Part shown: positions 42,320-64,000 of the stretch, in pieces
Position numbering within the stretch: position 1 is the first letter of the stretch
Layout: every line of letters starts with the position of its first letter
NCBI RefSeq assembly: GCF_964340395.1
Contig: NC_135561.1
Span: 7,169,518 to 7,233,517, forward strand
Length of the DNA stretch: 64,000 bases
Direction: 5' to 3'
Source of the DNA: Glandiceps talaboti
Lineage: Eukaryota > Hemichordata > Enteropneusta > Spengelidae
Notes under the pieces: model-generated
Told to the model about the DNA's origin: nothing
What the model saw: only the letters and a program-made list of their open reading frames with translations
The model's database searches: none
Program-made: the position numbers and the translations under genes

Positions 42320-43560
42320 AGTTACTTTATGAATAGCGTTTCAAGAAAACGCATGCATGCATCTAAATAATACAATACATAATAAATTATTGTTACATTG
42401 TCTAAAGAAGTAGGCTTCCGTCTATACTTAAACCATTGTTGGCATGACATTGCATCTACTTGTGAAGTACTGCTACCACTTGCAGGAAATATAAATGTAC
42501 AGTGTATCGGAAAGTGATCTGAATAGTCAATTTTGTCCACCACAAAATTGCTCACTAAATGAAACAACGAATGCTGTACGGATTTTGTAATCATCAATGC
42601 TTGTACTGTTTACTATACAACAGGTGTAGTGACCTGAACTGTCCTCTTCAAAGTGTCCATTTAAAATATGCACATCGTAAGTATCCAGCAATGAATGGCC
42701 AAAGGCATTGTCGGTAGCGTCCAAAGAATTTCTAGCCACTGAAAAGTGTGAAACATCGTAGTTAAGCGAAATTTATGCATTGCCCTCAAGACTCTCGTCA
42801 ATAAAATCAAGTAATTTAACAATTCTTGCGTTGAAATCACCCATCAAAATCAAATCAAAATCAAATAATTAACATACAAATCGTGTGAATATTTCTCTAA
42901 TATTACAATTTCATTTTCTTTTCCCAACTTATAACGAGATATGCCTTCTGGCGGCACATAAACACACACTAAGATGATGTCCTTAGTGTAATGAAAAGCT
43001 TCTTTTTGTATGTTTAGATACACGGCTTATGTACACGTTTCGGAAACACGATCAATATAAGAAGTTATACTCAACGAGACGTACACTGAAATACTACCGG
43101 GAAAACGCCCTACGTTACTAGATCTTTCTTTAAAACAAGAAAAGCGTTTGTGGGTGGATAAAGAGAAATCATCGTTTAACCTTGCTCATGTTTCACTGAT
43201 GTGAATGAAAGTAAATTTTGAGAGACAGGCTTTGAGGTCTAGTAAGTATTGATATTGCTTTAACCCTCTTGCATTCCATGCAAGAAAAGTTACTTCATTA
43301 GTTCTCCTAGCAGCCGTTAATAGTTTTTCTTTATTTTTCATACGGGTTTGGCCATACCGTTAAAATGGGTCAATGTTATTCTTTATTTCGTCGAATTTGT
43401 ACTTCTGATTATCGATCACCAATTTGTTGTACCTCAAAAACGCTTTCTTGTTTTGACCCTGTGCTTGAGTCAAGAATCCAAACAGTTTTCGTCTAGTTTC
43501 GCAGACTTGGGGTGGTAAGTCCTCTCTCACTCTGAAATTTGAGCCCCGTCCGTAGTTTCT
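42320..43560 (-). pseudogene. Decayed LINE: ORF1 C-terminus plus APE-type endonuclease
   Basis: Minus strand. A frame ending at 43360 carries a LINE ORF1 C-terminal pattern (FRVREDLPPQVCETRRKL, then KKAFLRYNKLVID). About 50 bp later a broken endonuclease follows in shifting frames: FLAWNARGLKQY, ILVCVYVPPEGISRY, LMGDFNARI, DSSGHYTC and IDYSDHFPIHCTF, the ordered motifs of apurinic-type LINE endonucleases. Several stops and frameshifts are present. No reverse transcriptase is seen downstream, so the copy is truncated at both ends. Confidence 0.85.
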
Positions 43561-46500
43561 TTCTATCATATGTGATAAGATAGATAGTGAGAAAATATAT
43601 TTTGGCCAACCGACGGTTCTTAGCATATGACCACACGAAAATGACCCTCCAAAACCATGGACGGTGTAACTTAAATTCGGAATTGAAATATTGACTAGTA
43701 TGTGTAATAAGTAGATTGTTAGAACAAAGCAAGCGCTATCACTCACAGACAAACCCTTTCACCTAACAGACAAAGTGTTGTAAAGAATCATTTTCTACAA
43801 TATGTTTTCATTTCTCCAAGTATAGAACCAGGGGGAGGGGGGGTTCAGGTAGTGAAAATTTCCACGGTTAGGAAACAGATGATACACTGTCAAATGTCGA
43901 AATACAATTGTACCGAAACAATAATGGATGGGATGGAAAAATAAGTGTTAAATTACAAATTACGAATTCAAGATAATCTTTGAATTTGGAATGTTAAGAA
44001 ACTTGAGAGAAAGTGTAATTTTCTATAAAATTTATCCAAAAATACTCCAAAATCCAAAAATAATTTACAAGATTGTTGATTTCATGAAAGTGGTTCTCGT
44101 ATTTCTGTTTTACCCCAAAACTGTTATTGAAAGGACAGTGTTAATATTATTTGACACAAACAATGCAAAGAGAAAGTAGATATAGTGAATGTACATAGAG
44201 AGAGAAACTAATCAAACTACTGATGCATTTTCGTATTCTCATATGCTAAGAACGATAACCAAATTACACTTTCACACAATAGTGAACACGGCAAATCTTT
44301 GGGTTATACGTTTGGCTAAAAACAATCTTGGAAAATATTATCTTCATGGGTCTGGTTAGGCTTGCTTCGATAACGATTTGAGCATATATTAACAGGAATG
44401 ATATTCAGCTTGAACAAAAAAAACACCCAACGGAAAAAATCAAAACATTACTTGCGATGGGAATTCAGTTTTTAAAGACAATCAATTAATTAATCAATCT
44501 TTACTGTAGTTTGTCATGGGCATTTATTTCTGTTTAAATGTAATGTATACAAATATTGGGGAAATTACGGTCCAGTGTTATATGTTAAACCATACTCTAC
44601 CCGGTACAATATCTCAACACACACTGGCGCTTTTCATAAGCTAAATTTACCTGAGGCAAAACTCGCCAGTCATATTTCCCAAAGCTATGTTTTATTGACG
44701 TAGTAACTAATGGATATACAAAGTCATATTTGGTTGCTTAGAATTTTCTTTTCGACAAGGCGTGAAGGAACAGCAATCCGCCTAAAGGTTTGCCTTTATG
44801 GAAAACAGTCGGTTTACATAGGCCACGGACTTACCAACATTGATCGATTTAATGATGGCTGAGGTCAGACGGTCGAGATATCCAATGGCATTTTTAGAAT
44901 CAAACGAAAACTATGAATATTTATCAATCATTTAAATATCAATTCACGTATGGCACTTTGCAGATAAAAAATAGTTATGTGTTTAGGAAACCTAAAATTT
45001 ACAAGAAACGATTTTTTTTTAATTTATGCCATTCCTACTACGATTCTAATCAGGGTAGATTAAATTCAAAGTTAATATTTAGCAACCAACAACAGTTACT
45101 TTACAAACTGTTTAAACATGTCAGTGTTACCTAGGTGACATTGAGTATATTAAAACGTTTTGGAGTTCCCCTGATAACATTTGAGCCAAATACTGATATG
45201 GCTACTCGTCAGCCTTTGAGTACCAGCGGCTAAATGATGAAAACAATAGACTTGGGTTATCTCCCTCTTCAAAATAATTTCTGATCGTACATTCTTGAGT
45301 GAGCCATTATATCATAATCAAGAATTAGATACTTGCTATATTGTCAATGAACAAAAAAATTCTAAGACAATTTAGTAATACTATAAACCGGGAGCATAAA
45401 TTCGTAAGTGAAACAAATCTCACCATGGAACACATGCTACATGTCTGTAATATTGTTACCAATAACACAACACAATATATGCTGATATTCACAAATTTTT
45501 TATGTGACGGATGAGTTTATCAACTAATTATTTGAGTATTGTATAATTTATGTTTATGAGAATTTAAAGTTGGAATAAAGTGTGGATTCACTTTAGAAAA
45601 AGAGAAGGGAACGAGATGAAGGCAATGCAGGGAGCGTCCATCTGCTCCCTGGCTACTTCTAAATTGATTCAAGTTAACCATGAACATTGTATGATGTCTG
45701 CTAGCTAATTTCCTAAATCCAAATGATCATATGGACAAGTAGAGATATGAGAGTGATTCTAGTATAGTTACATGATCTGCCAGCTATGTGCGGAAATCAA
45801 ACAGTAACACTGATGGAGAATTAACCTTAACATTACAAGTTGGCCCTTTTTTTTCTTTTTTTCTTTTTTACAATAGTTCATGTTATTGTTGGCATAGGTA
45901 CTTACTTGTCATCATTAATATGTGGACATTATACCTTATCAGTATGCGAAAACAGGTTTATCTGGTGAGATAATGTCTCAGAAGATAAGATGATAGGTAA
46001 ACTGTGAATGAAACTCATATTTTGTACTTGCAAGTTGTCAAGTGTTCTAATTAAGACAGAGGTAATTGAATAGAAGAAAGAACGAACATCAAGTCAATAA
46101 AAAATTCAGCTTTGGAAAAGACTAGTCAGGGAAAGAAAAACGATACAAAATGCAGGGTTATTAATCCACCAAAAACCAAATCAAAGTAAATCAAACCAAA
46201 CCTAATCATCAGTAACATTTTCGCTGTCCCCTGTGGCCACATCATGTTTCCAGCGAGGATTGTTCATGACAAGGCGTTGCCGCCGGTACTGATTTAAGAT
46301 GTTTTCTTATATATAAAAAACAACAACAATACGTGTCCCTGTGGTCTGTAGGTACGCTACAGCAATCTGGAACGCAGAGCTGTAACGGATGTGAATTATA
46401 ACGCAACTATTATAGACAACATTAAAGACACACTATTTGATATTGTCAGTAATAACGTAAAACCAGTCTAGTGTAATTTCCAGGGTTAAGTGTGCCTGTC

Positions 46501-47005
46501 AATCAGTTTGATGACTTACCCAAAGCCAATGTGAAACATAACTGAATCATTTAATGTTTATTTACATTCAACAAACACACCAAATGTAACAATAAAAGTA
46601 AATTGCTATAAAGAATAATATATAACTTAGTATAGTAAATCACAGACAATTAAGAATACTTGTCTGTGAGTAAATGAAGAAATTGTATAGCAATTCTCAA
46701 TTATTATTCACTACTAAAGTAAAAAACAGTTAGAAAAAAAATTTCGTGGTAAATGAAGATCGCCAACATTGTATGTTGTGTTGTAAATCTAGGTACTGTA
46801 ATTTTTTCAAACTATGTTATACATAACCACTTCAAAAAAGGCGTCGCAGTATAGGTGTTAAATTAGATAGAGGTAATCTAATAGAAAAAAGTTGGTCTCA
46901 ATCAAAAGGATACCCCTATGTAATCCAATTAGACAAAACAATTTTTTTTAAAAATGTGTGTTTCCGATAACATGACTTCAGAAATTAGGGTAGGTAGGTC
47001 GAAAT
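43561..47005. other. No gene recognised
   Basis: AT-rich, with only short open frames and no domain or splice-consistent pattern. The frames at 43991-44179 and 44913-45134 show nothing recognisable. Confidence 0.5.
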
Positions 47006-47128
47006 TTTGTTTTGTTTGTTTGTTTGTTTGTTTGTTTGTTTGTTTGTTTGTTTGTTTGTTTGTTTGTTTGTTTGTTTGTTGTTGTTGTTGTTGTTGTTGT
47101 TGTTGATGATGATGATGATGTTGATGTT
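47006..47128. repeat. (TTTG)n-(TTG)n-(ATG)n microsatellite
   Basis: About 75 bp of TTTG, then TTG, then GAT/ATG triplets. Confidence 0.97.
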
Positions 47129-48024
47129 GAGAAATTGCTTCAACTCGAAGACACGGCACTCGTTGATCACAATACGTCTGTTACAGTTATAGTTTAATGG
47201 GTGTAAAGGAAGTAGAGGAACTACTTTTTGAAGACTGTACTGTAGAAATTTAACTTGCACTTAATGATATTTCCGGAATGGGACGTTTTAAAAAGATTCC
47301 TTGACCAAGGATACTATGGCAAGAAAATATGAACAGATGTAGAAGCAAATTCTCACTAGTTTTTGGATGTGTAAAAATGTTTAGGGTAGCCTAGGGTAGG
47401 TCGGATCATCGGAAACACATGATTTCTTTAGCCTTATTATTAAACACTCTCTTGCCAGAACCTAGGAGTGAAATCCTGGCCTTTAAAATACCTGTTGGCT
47501 CCGCAATGTTGTTAATCATTTTCAACATCAAGTGATATTGTAAATAACAGTAACGGGTGGCCTATAATGTTTTAATATTGACGTCAATCTAAAAGAAACC
47601 GCGAACCAACCATAAAATGACTTTAATTGAAGGTATGGCATAATTGTTCTAGTACTGTAGGCGTTTTCATGGAGTAAACTTCTGAACACACATGACCAAT
47701 GTTTAGAGTGTGACCACAACTGTCTTTTGTTTATAGAATTCGGTCACCAACAGAGCCTACTCCATAAGCCTTACGATTAGTATCTTGTAATTAGTGCCAA
47801 CGGTACTCCAATTATGAGTTTTCCAGTACACCTCACATGTTTCCGGAAGGACGTTACTAGTTCACATCAGGTAAACTATCAAAAGACTTATCAATTGATA
47901 GTTTGGGGAATTACCGATTATATTCTTCACTGTAAACGTCATCGTATTATCTAGCAGAGAATATAAATGTCCATAGGTACTGCTGAATAGATATGATGTG
48001 ATGTGATTTGAGATACAACTCTCT
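47129..48024. other. Downstream flank of TNF-receptor-like gene B; nothing recognised
   Basis: No coding exon supported. It presumably contains the 3' UTR of the gene whose stop is at 48025. Confidence 0.45.
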
Positions 48025-49307
48025 CTATACGTCTACAGGAGGAGGAGAAGGTGTGCCAGTTTCTTGAACTCCTTAATTTTACCCATGTCAAGCAAAGAAA
48101 AAAAAGACACACGTTAGTGAACTATGATATGTCATGAATGTCGACTCTATGAAGAAATAGGAATGTCATATCAAGATCTAAAAACAATAAGAGAAATATT
48201 TATTATAATTATTATTATTATTATAACTCAAAAAATATAAATGTTTTGTAAACGCCCCTTGTAAATTTATGATTAATGAAAAATAACAAGTAATTGTCGA
48301 AAATGACTTCTGAAAAAGAAAACTCTTATGTTTTGACATTCCGATGTCTGTGTATCGTTGAAACGTGCTAATATTATTCCAATGACTGCCGACCATACCT
48401 GTAGTTGACTGCTCTTGCACACAGAGCATTCCCTTCAATCGTAGGATAATCTGTTTATTGTATGTTTTGGTTTTCAAGCATACTATAGCAGTCACAAGAA
48501 TGGTTACAACTGGACAAATAACAGCTATGGCAAAGATGATAAACCATCTGTAGTGGATATTATGGCCATTCATTGCTACGGTACCACTTGTCGTTGTCAT
48601 ACCATCATCAATATCTGGAAATGTAATAATTTCACACTGTGAAATTCCTTTTGTAAGCGATAAACTAGTCTAGTATCTAATCATCTCTTTAACCAGTCTA
48701 GGTCAATGAGAAATAATTAGCAGAAGTTGTTAATGCAAATGAGTAAACAAATGTATAAATAGCATATCCTGCTCTGACATATGTACCATATTTGGACATC
48801 ATCAACATAAATATTGCGGGAATATTTTCACACAAAATTGTACGAATATGATAAATTATTGTTTCGTTGAATATTCTTGTCGTCACTAACTCAGTGTGAT
48901 GTCTAAAAGTAATTTCGGACTAGACTTTATTTTCCGTTTATATGATGTCATTTTTCTTATTTTACTGAATGAAATGAAATCTTTAGAGTAGAGGTTACAA
49001 TTGAATAATTAAGATGAACAGGCGACACGTATTGTACATCGTGTAGGATAATGACAGTAATACCTGTTGTTGACTGGTCTTGCTCACAGATCCAACAATT
49101 CTCATCTGGTAACGACTCACACAAATGGCATGGTTGACATGATCCTGTAATACTGTCCGAAAACTGATTTCTGCCACACTGATTACTGTGATAACCATTG
49201 GCACAAGTAGTTTTGATGAGTGCTGAAAATACTGCCAGTGGAATGAGCATGTTCAGGATCAGCGTTCCAGCGTTATGGCTAGATGTCTTGAAGCAAAGTC
49301 CAATCAT
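48025..49307 (-). CDS. Small TNF-receptor-like type I membrane protein B (Fn14/BCMA-like), three exons, about 168 aa
   Basis: Minus-strand exons: 49307-49064, 48614-48399 and, less certainly, 48071-48025; total 507 nt, in frame with phases 1/1. Exon 1 encodes a hydrophobic leader (an internal Met gives MLIPLAVFSALIKTTCA) and a CRD with DSITGSCQPCHLC and PDENCWIC, matching gene A position by position. Exon 2 encodes a stalk and one membrane helix (WFIIFAIAVICPVVTILVTA) followed by a basic segment. Exon 3 would add VQETGTPSPPVDV; VQET resembles the CD40-type TRAF-binding core, though the preceding residue is Gly. Introns are only about 450 and 330 bp, unlike gene A. Probable role: TNF-family ligand receptor signalling through TRAFs, inferred from architecture. 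Confidence 0.7.
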
Positions 49308-52300
49308 CCTAACAATCTATAATCCCAACTCAGTTTTATACTTTTTTTAAAAAAATCCACACGTTCTCTGCAAAAAATAGATAAAGTACATGCATTCTAA
49401 TATGTTAAAATATTTTCTCCATGGTCGCTATTATCAAACGAATTACTATGCTAATGTCAACGGTATATTACTATAATAATACATACATGCGAAAGAGGAT
49501 CCCATCCCATGTATCAATTCGTTGATGTAAGATCGGATATTCAGCTGGTAATAAGGATATACTAACATAAAAAAACCATAATCTGAATCTAATTCAAATA
49601 TACATGCATTACACCACATTACATTACATTACATTACATTACATTACATTACATTACATTACATTACATTACATTATAATTCAAATATACATACGATACT
49701 TACACCACCCCAAACCATTCTACACCACATCACATCACGTCACATACGTCACGACATGTCATGTCACGTCACGTCACGTCACGTCACGTCACGTCACGTC
49801 ACATAATTTCATATTATATTATATTATATTATATTATACAAACAAAAATAAGAATATATAATATAATGTACCTCAAATCACTCTGATGAAATGGATATTC
49901 AACGGTGGCGTAGGTTTCTTCCTGAGAGAAATAAAAATGGTTTATCATCAGTGAAGGATTTTGCATCGAAATATAATGTGTATTTTAGGGAAACGATTTC
50001 TACAGTTACAACTGTTTTCACTGAGAAATGAGCGTTTTAAGGCCTGGACTTGAGTATAATCAACTTATGATGTAGACCTAATGCACAGCGTATTGTGTCA
50101 TCTCCGAGAATTTTGCATGAGGGTTTACCGCTTTCTCAGTGTATCCGTCATAATTTCGTCTTTTTGTTATCGCGTATAGTTTTAATAGTGGGTTTTCACG
50201 TAAGCACGCTGGGACGGTCTACTACGGTCCCCTCGTTAATGAGATATTCAAATGCAAATATGGACGTTAACCGTGAATGAACACGACCTAAACAACAATA
50301 CAGACTCATTAGTCTATTGATAACATTTAACATCATTGAAACCATCTATAATGCTATATGCAAATCTTTCGATTCCACCAGTCAAAAATCGTAGTTTGGC
50401 TCAGACACCGCAGGGACCGGTGGTTTTAGAAACAGTTGTTCTCTCAACTTGATAACATCACAAATCTTTGGCTAACGTTGTAAGACGCTGTCATGCAAAT
50501 TATAATGAAATGTCAATTGAAACATTGAAGTATTATGTTACATCATCCTGAACATAAAGTTTGCACTGTGTCAAGACAAAGAGTAGAAATGTATGATGGG
50601 AAGGGTGCTTAGAGAAATCTCTAACGTCTAATTGTTTACTGTCCTAATAATTATTCGCGGCAAATAAACCGTACGTTAATCCCCATTCCACATGCTTTCG
50701 ACTGTAGGTTGTCAAGCCTGGTTACTTTCAAAGTGAAACTAAAGAATGGTAAAAGTACTATTTATGTTCTGATTTGGTTCCATGGTTTTGACAAGAGACT
50801 TTCATGGCAATCTTTATTTGTCTGAGGCGAAACTGGAGCGTAAAAGCATTAAAACAAATTTATGAATGTACAACGCGCTGATGACTCTCCCAAGAACGTA
50901 GTCGAGCAGCACGGTTGCGCAACCAAATCGTACCAACTTTTTTTACTTAACTCTATGTCACGTTAATTTCCATACGTCGACTTTCGTCCAAGAGTTAAAT
51001 ATTGTCAATAGATAAATGAGGTTTATGTTGATTGACAGTTATAGTATTTGCATATCGATAGTTTTTCGTGTGCATATATGGTTCGTATACGCTTTAATAG
51101 GTGAAAACCCACTATTTATTCATAAGACGGGCATGTGGACTTCACGTGCGGGCCACTTGTATTTTGACGCATGAATTACAACATTGATGTCGGCAGCTAG
51201 TTTTACTTCGTTGAAACTTCTATACAGGACATTTCAAATAATTACATCTAGATATCCTGTTCTTAGAGCGGATTTGATATTTACAGTTGGGGTTACATGG
51301 TATAAAAAATAAAACTGAATAGATGGAGAGGAAAAGGTTTTCAGAAGTAAAACACAATTTTCTAAGATGCTGATAAAGTCGTTCTTTTGACAAGATGCAC
51401 GAGTTTCTCCCCTTTGCTATGTTGTGATGCTCAAGATTTAGGAAGAGCAAAAGTATGGGCATTTAGTAAAAAGTAATAGTAGTAATACTAATAGATGTCA
51501 AATTGTATTTTGGATAGAATCATGATGGAATATGTACAGCTATTGAATATCTGTCACTATATAACTACCAAGTGGAAATATTAAGCCATCATTATCTACA
51601 TTTTATAGAACTTGATTTGTTAAAGTTCAGCACTCGAAGTTGCTAATTAAAAGAAAATGTATCTAACTTACCAAAAGGCTTTTGTTTCGTTGGAGAGGAG
51701 AACGGCGATGTGTACCCGGTGATGTTCAAATCAAGACTACTGGGTATTCTAAGTGCGACACTGATTTAGCTGCCTGTTCTCTGTCACATGTATTCTTGCA
51801 TGTATTGTACTGGTATACTATTGTCGGCACATGGTTACACCATGCACATTGACAAATATTTGACACAGTAAGCAATATGATTGTTTAAGTTATGCTGTCA
51901 CATGATTTACAAAGTAAATATTGAAACAAGATTGTTGTAAAAGTTGAACACCAACTGGGACGTTTCTAATTTGTATTGCAGTGAATCAGAGGTCAGGGTA
52001 CAGTCATTCCGTTATCGATTATCGTCAGCCATACACATACCCTGTTCAAACAAATAATCTTACAGTTTCATAGAAACCGTTGTACAATAAAACCAAACGT
52101 TTCTAACTCTCTGCTTATCTTCATCACTCGTCATCAATAAATGTGATCAATAACGAAAACATTGACACTGGTTAAATTTATACTGACTAATAGTTAGAAA
52201 ATGTTTAAAGTACAATACTAGTATCTGAATTACGATCATGAAAGAAAGGGATTAAATTTCTTAGATTTATAGAAAATGTTGGTATGCAACAGAAAGAATA

Positions 52301-52756
52301 ACATAATTCTACTTACGTATTCCTTATTGGTCCACTGATAAGATAACACTAATTTAAGAACATGGGATTGAACCTGGTTAAGTTTTTAATAGTGACGTTA
52401 AAGAATGTGTCGTGACCAGAAGATTTGGCCAATATATTTTCATGATCTTGGAAACGCTCTCCTTGTCTAGAGTATATATACTAGAACAAAAGTAAGTTTT
52501 TTTAGTTTACTGCTTGGAAGGAGACCCTTCATGGAGGAAAATATACACATTATCATTAGCATGTTCAAGTGGAAAGTGTAATTTTTTTAGAATGGCCTAT
52601 CTTCAGTGAACACTAACACATTTGCCCGTCGACACCAATGTTTGCTATTTAGAGATATGACATGTGAGATAAAGAGACTAGTAAACTATCAATATAAACT
52701 ATACAAATTGATGGTCATAGTTCATGTCTCCCCTTGTAAACATACAAAAACATTCA
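49308..52756. other. Upstream flank of TNF-receptor-like gene B; no gene recognised
   Basis: Holds the pentanucleotide arrays at 49610-49838. Minus-strand GTAAGT donors at about 51670 and 52318 could end untranslated 5' exons of gene B, unproven. No recognisable protein. Confidence 0.4.
49610..49838. repeat. Pentanucleotide arrays (ACATT)n, (CACGT)n, (ATATT)n
   Basis: ACATT at about 49610-49676, CACGT at about 49743-49803, ATATT at about 49811-49838. The middle array repeats TGACGT-type words on the minus strand, about 440 bp upstream of the start of TNF-receptor-like gene B. Confidence 0.95.
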
Positions 52757-52919
52757 TACACATACATACATACATACATACATACATACATACATACATA
52801 CATACATACATACATACATACATACATACATACATACACATACATACATACATACCTACCTACCTACCTACCTACCTACCTACCTACATACATACATACA
52901 CACATACATACACACACAC

Positions 52920-52976
<57 letters not shown>

Positions 52977-53036
52977 CATTTACATTTACATTTACATTTC
53001 ATGTATTTGCATAAATTACTAATAAGTATATATTAA

Positions 53037-53082
<46 letters not shown>
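52757..53082. repeat. (ACAT)n/(ACCT)n/(ACATTT)n followed by (AT)n
   Basis: ACAT array with an ACCT block at about 52855-52886, a short TTTACA hexamer run at about 52979-53000, and a perfect AT tract at about 53037-53082. Confidence 0.96.
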
Positions 53083-53085
<3 letters not shown>

Positions 53086-54819
53086 TATATATAGTCACAA
53101 ATATTTCAAATTTAAGTTTATTTAGTTTGTCTTGCAAAAGATTCCAGTTTACAAACTATTCAAAACATTGTAAAAAGAAACATAAAAATCTACCCAGCAA
53201 ATTCTAGGTATAGCCTATCAATACAATCACTGCACACAAACCTACTATATAGATATTTTGGTACTTCATAAACTATCAAATTTACATTTCTAATATTGCA
53301 TTTTCAAACTGTCTGGTGATTTGGTCCAATTCAAATCACGTTATGTTAGATAATTTGCATTACAACTTGCGAAAAAACACCAATGCATTTGTTTGAATGA
53401 ATGAAGGGAGCTAACTAAGGAAAGACGTTTTTATCAGTTTGTTTATATCTGTGGAAGTTATAATGTAACACTGACAGTCGGACTCGATCGTTATAATGTG
53501 TAGAGTTCTATCAGTTAACAGAGTCATGAGATTCCGACTCATGTGGTGTTTTTGCTTTGATAATAAGTTACCTGACACTAATTTCATATGTGTTTTTGCT
53601 TTTCTTATTCCTGCTAATTACCACAAACAAGCAAACGCAGTGGTGTTTTATCGCGGGCTGTACAATGGCATTGTTCCCTGTATTTCTGATATGAAGAGAG
53701 TGTGCTCTTCAGTTCTCCCCTCATGCATTCATATTTTACAGTATATCGAAACTATCACCCTGTGACGTCATTATTTTCATTACATCACCGGAGTGGCAGT
53801 AGTCGTCTGACCCCATCTGCCATAGTTGTTAGCAAAACATCAAGATTGTGTTTGTATTTGGAAGATGTAGTGTGTAAAACACACGACGTCTTGTTGTTCA
53901 GTCTTATCATTATTATCTTTATTCAAAATAAGCTTGTCCCTAGCAATTAGTTTTGTCATGATAGTCTCCGTGTATTTTGACATTGACACATATCGAATCT
54001 AAAACTGAATGCTAAGATAAGTAACACAAGATTTCCCTTTTTGCGCCCTAACATGGTGATTCGGAGAAAACTGGTCTGTGACTTACATGGTTTTAGGGGA
54101 TAATTTCCAGTTTTAGTATCTGATTTAATTGTTTCAATATTTGACTCCCATCTCTATCTCACCCCTGATCGGGCTTCTCACTTATAAACTCTTATCATGG
54201 CGTGACTTATCGTATCTCACAGTGTGAATGTTGAGAAAAATTATAACCCACTTTTGTATATGCAGAGGGAATCTCATCATTTTCTAATTTGATAGTGTTG
54301 TAAAATATATTTTACAAAGAAAATTAATGTCTTGTGGATAAGTTTGTATGTCAAAATGCATTTAAACTAAAATGTCAGATAAGTTCAGTACAATCGACTA
54401 TTGACACATACACTGACGCTCACAACCCAACAGCTCTTGTGGATGGAAGGTAACGTCTTCTTTCTAAGCATTTGCGTTGTGTTTGGAAATAGCTTTTCCT
54501 GAGGCACATTGGCTAATAGCCTTTATAGCCATGTGAGAATAACATACCAGTGAAGTACAATTTAGATGTCTAAAGTCGTTAACCAACCGAACTCCCAGGC
54601 TTCATTGAGCGTTCCACCAAGTAACTTAGAGTGTGTCCAGATAGTTCTGCCGAGAGTACTCCCCACACTGCATTCAGTTCTTGAATGGTCTCTATTTTCG
54701 ACTCAACTAATCAAAGGAACAATTCCGTCTACATAAGGAACCCTTTCTAAAAGTATCCTAAGTTCTTTACAAAAATAAAGTGACAGAAAATTGATGTAAA
54801 ACATTTTGAAATGACGTCT
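53083..54819. other. No gene recognised; 3' flank of the peptidase gene at its right edge
   Basis: The frames at 53496-53765 and 53702-53950 (+) overlap in different phases and show no motif. The right end should contain the 3' UTR of the minus-strand peptidase gene. Confidence 0.45.
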
Positions 54820-63879
<9,060 letters not shown>

Positions 63880-64000
63880 CTGTGCAATCAATTACAAACA
63901 CGATAAGTTAACATTTAAGTTACAGAGTGTGTGCTTTTAACAGTAATTTCATCTTACACATACGTGTTTATAAATGACGAGATATGTTCTTTATCCGTTC

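Overview
This is a eukaryotic, almost certainly invertebrate metazoan, nuclear window. Multi-exon genes have GT-AG introns. The families are animal ones (SLC34 phosphate transporters, small TNF-receptor-like proteins, a glutamate-carboxypeptidase-II-like peptidase). The sequence is AT-rich and loaded with microsatellites, foldback elements and retrotransposon remains. A marine deuterostome or lophotrochozoan would fit, but I cannot name the species from the sequence.

Layout. (1) 126-12556: two paralogous SLC34 (type II Na/phosphate cotransporter) genes in tail-to-tail orientation. The first is on + (126-5592, six coding exons, 662 aa) and the second on - (12556-8287, five coding exons, 635 aa). 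All splice junctions keep frame. The second gene lacks one intron that the first has. (2) 12557-18380: no recognisable gene; an (AT)n tract and degenerate inverted repeats. (3) 18551-21815: a very large 16-bp minisatellite, split by a 5'-truncated CR1/L2-type LINE 3' end (19276-19945) and by a roughly 113-bp foldback element (18617-18729). (4) 24552-39607, minus strand: a three-exon gene for a small Fn14/BCMA-like TNF-receptor-like membrane protein. Its first intron holds a complete, young-looking Ty3/Gypsy LTR retrotransposon (27792-38130) with two 1594-bp LTRs and an intact 2090-codon Gag-Pol frame. (5) 42320-43560, minus: a decayed LINE with ORF1 C-terminus and APE-type endonuclease. (6) 48025-49307, minus: a second three-exon gene of the same TNF-receptor-like family with short introns. 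(7) 54820-63879, minus: the last 13 coding exons of an M28B peptidase (NAALADase / glutamate carboxypeptidase II family), running off the right end.

How it works together. The two SLC34 genes are a duplicated phosphate-uptake pair. The two TNF-receptor-like genes are a duplicated signalling pair that share a CRD exon, a membrane exon and a very short tail exon with a TRAF-type Gln-Glu motif. The peptidase gene is unrelated to either. Most remaining long open frames are translations of microsatellites, of the minisatellite, or antisense shadows. I see no operon-like or defence-type system. The most unusual structures are the minisatellite/LINE/foldback composite, the intron-resident retrotransposon, and splice sites built from microsatellite sequence.
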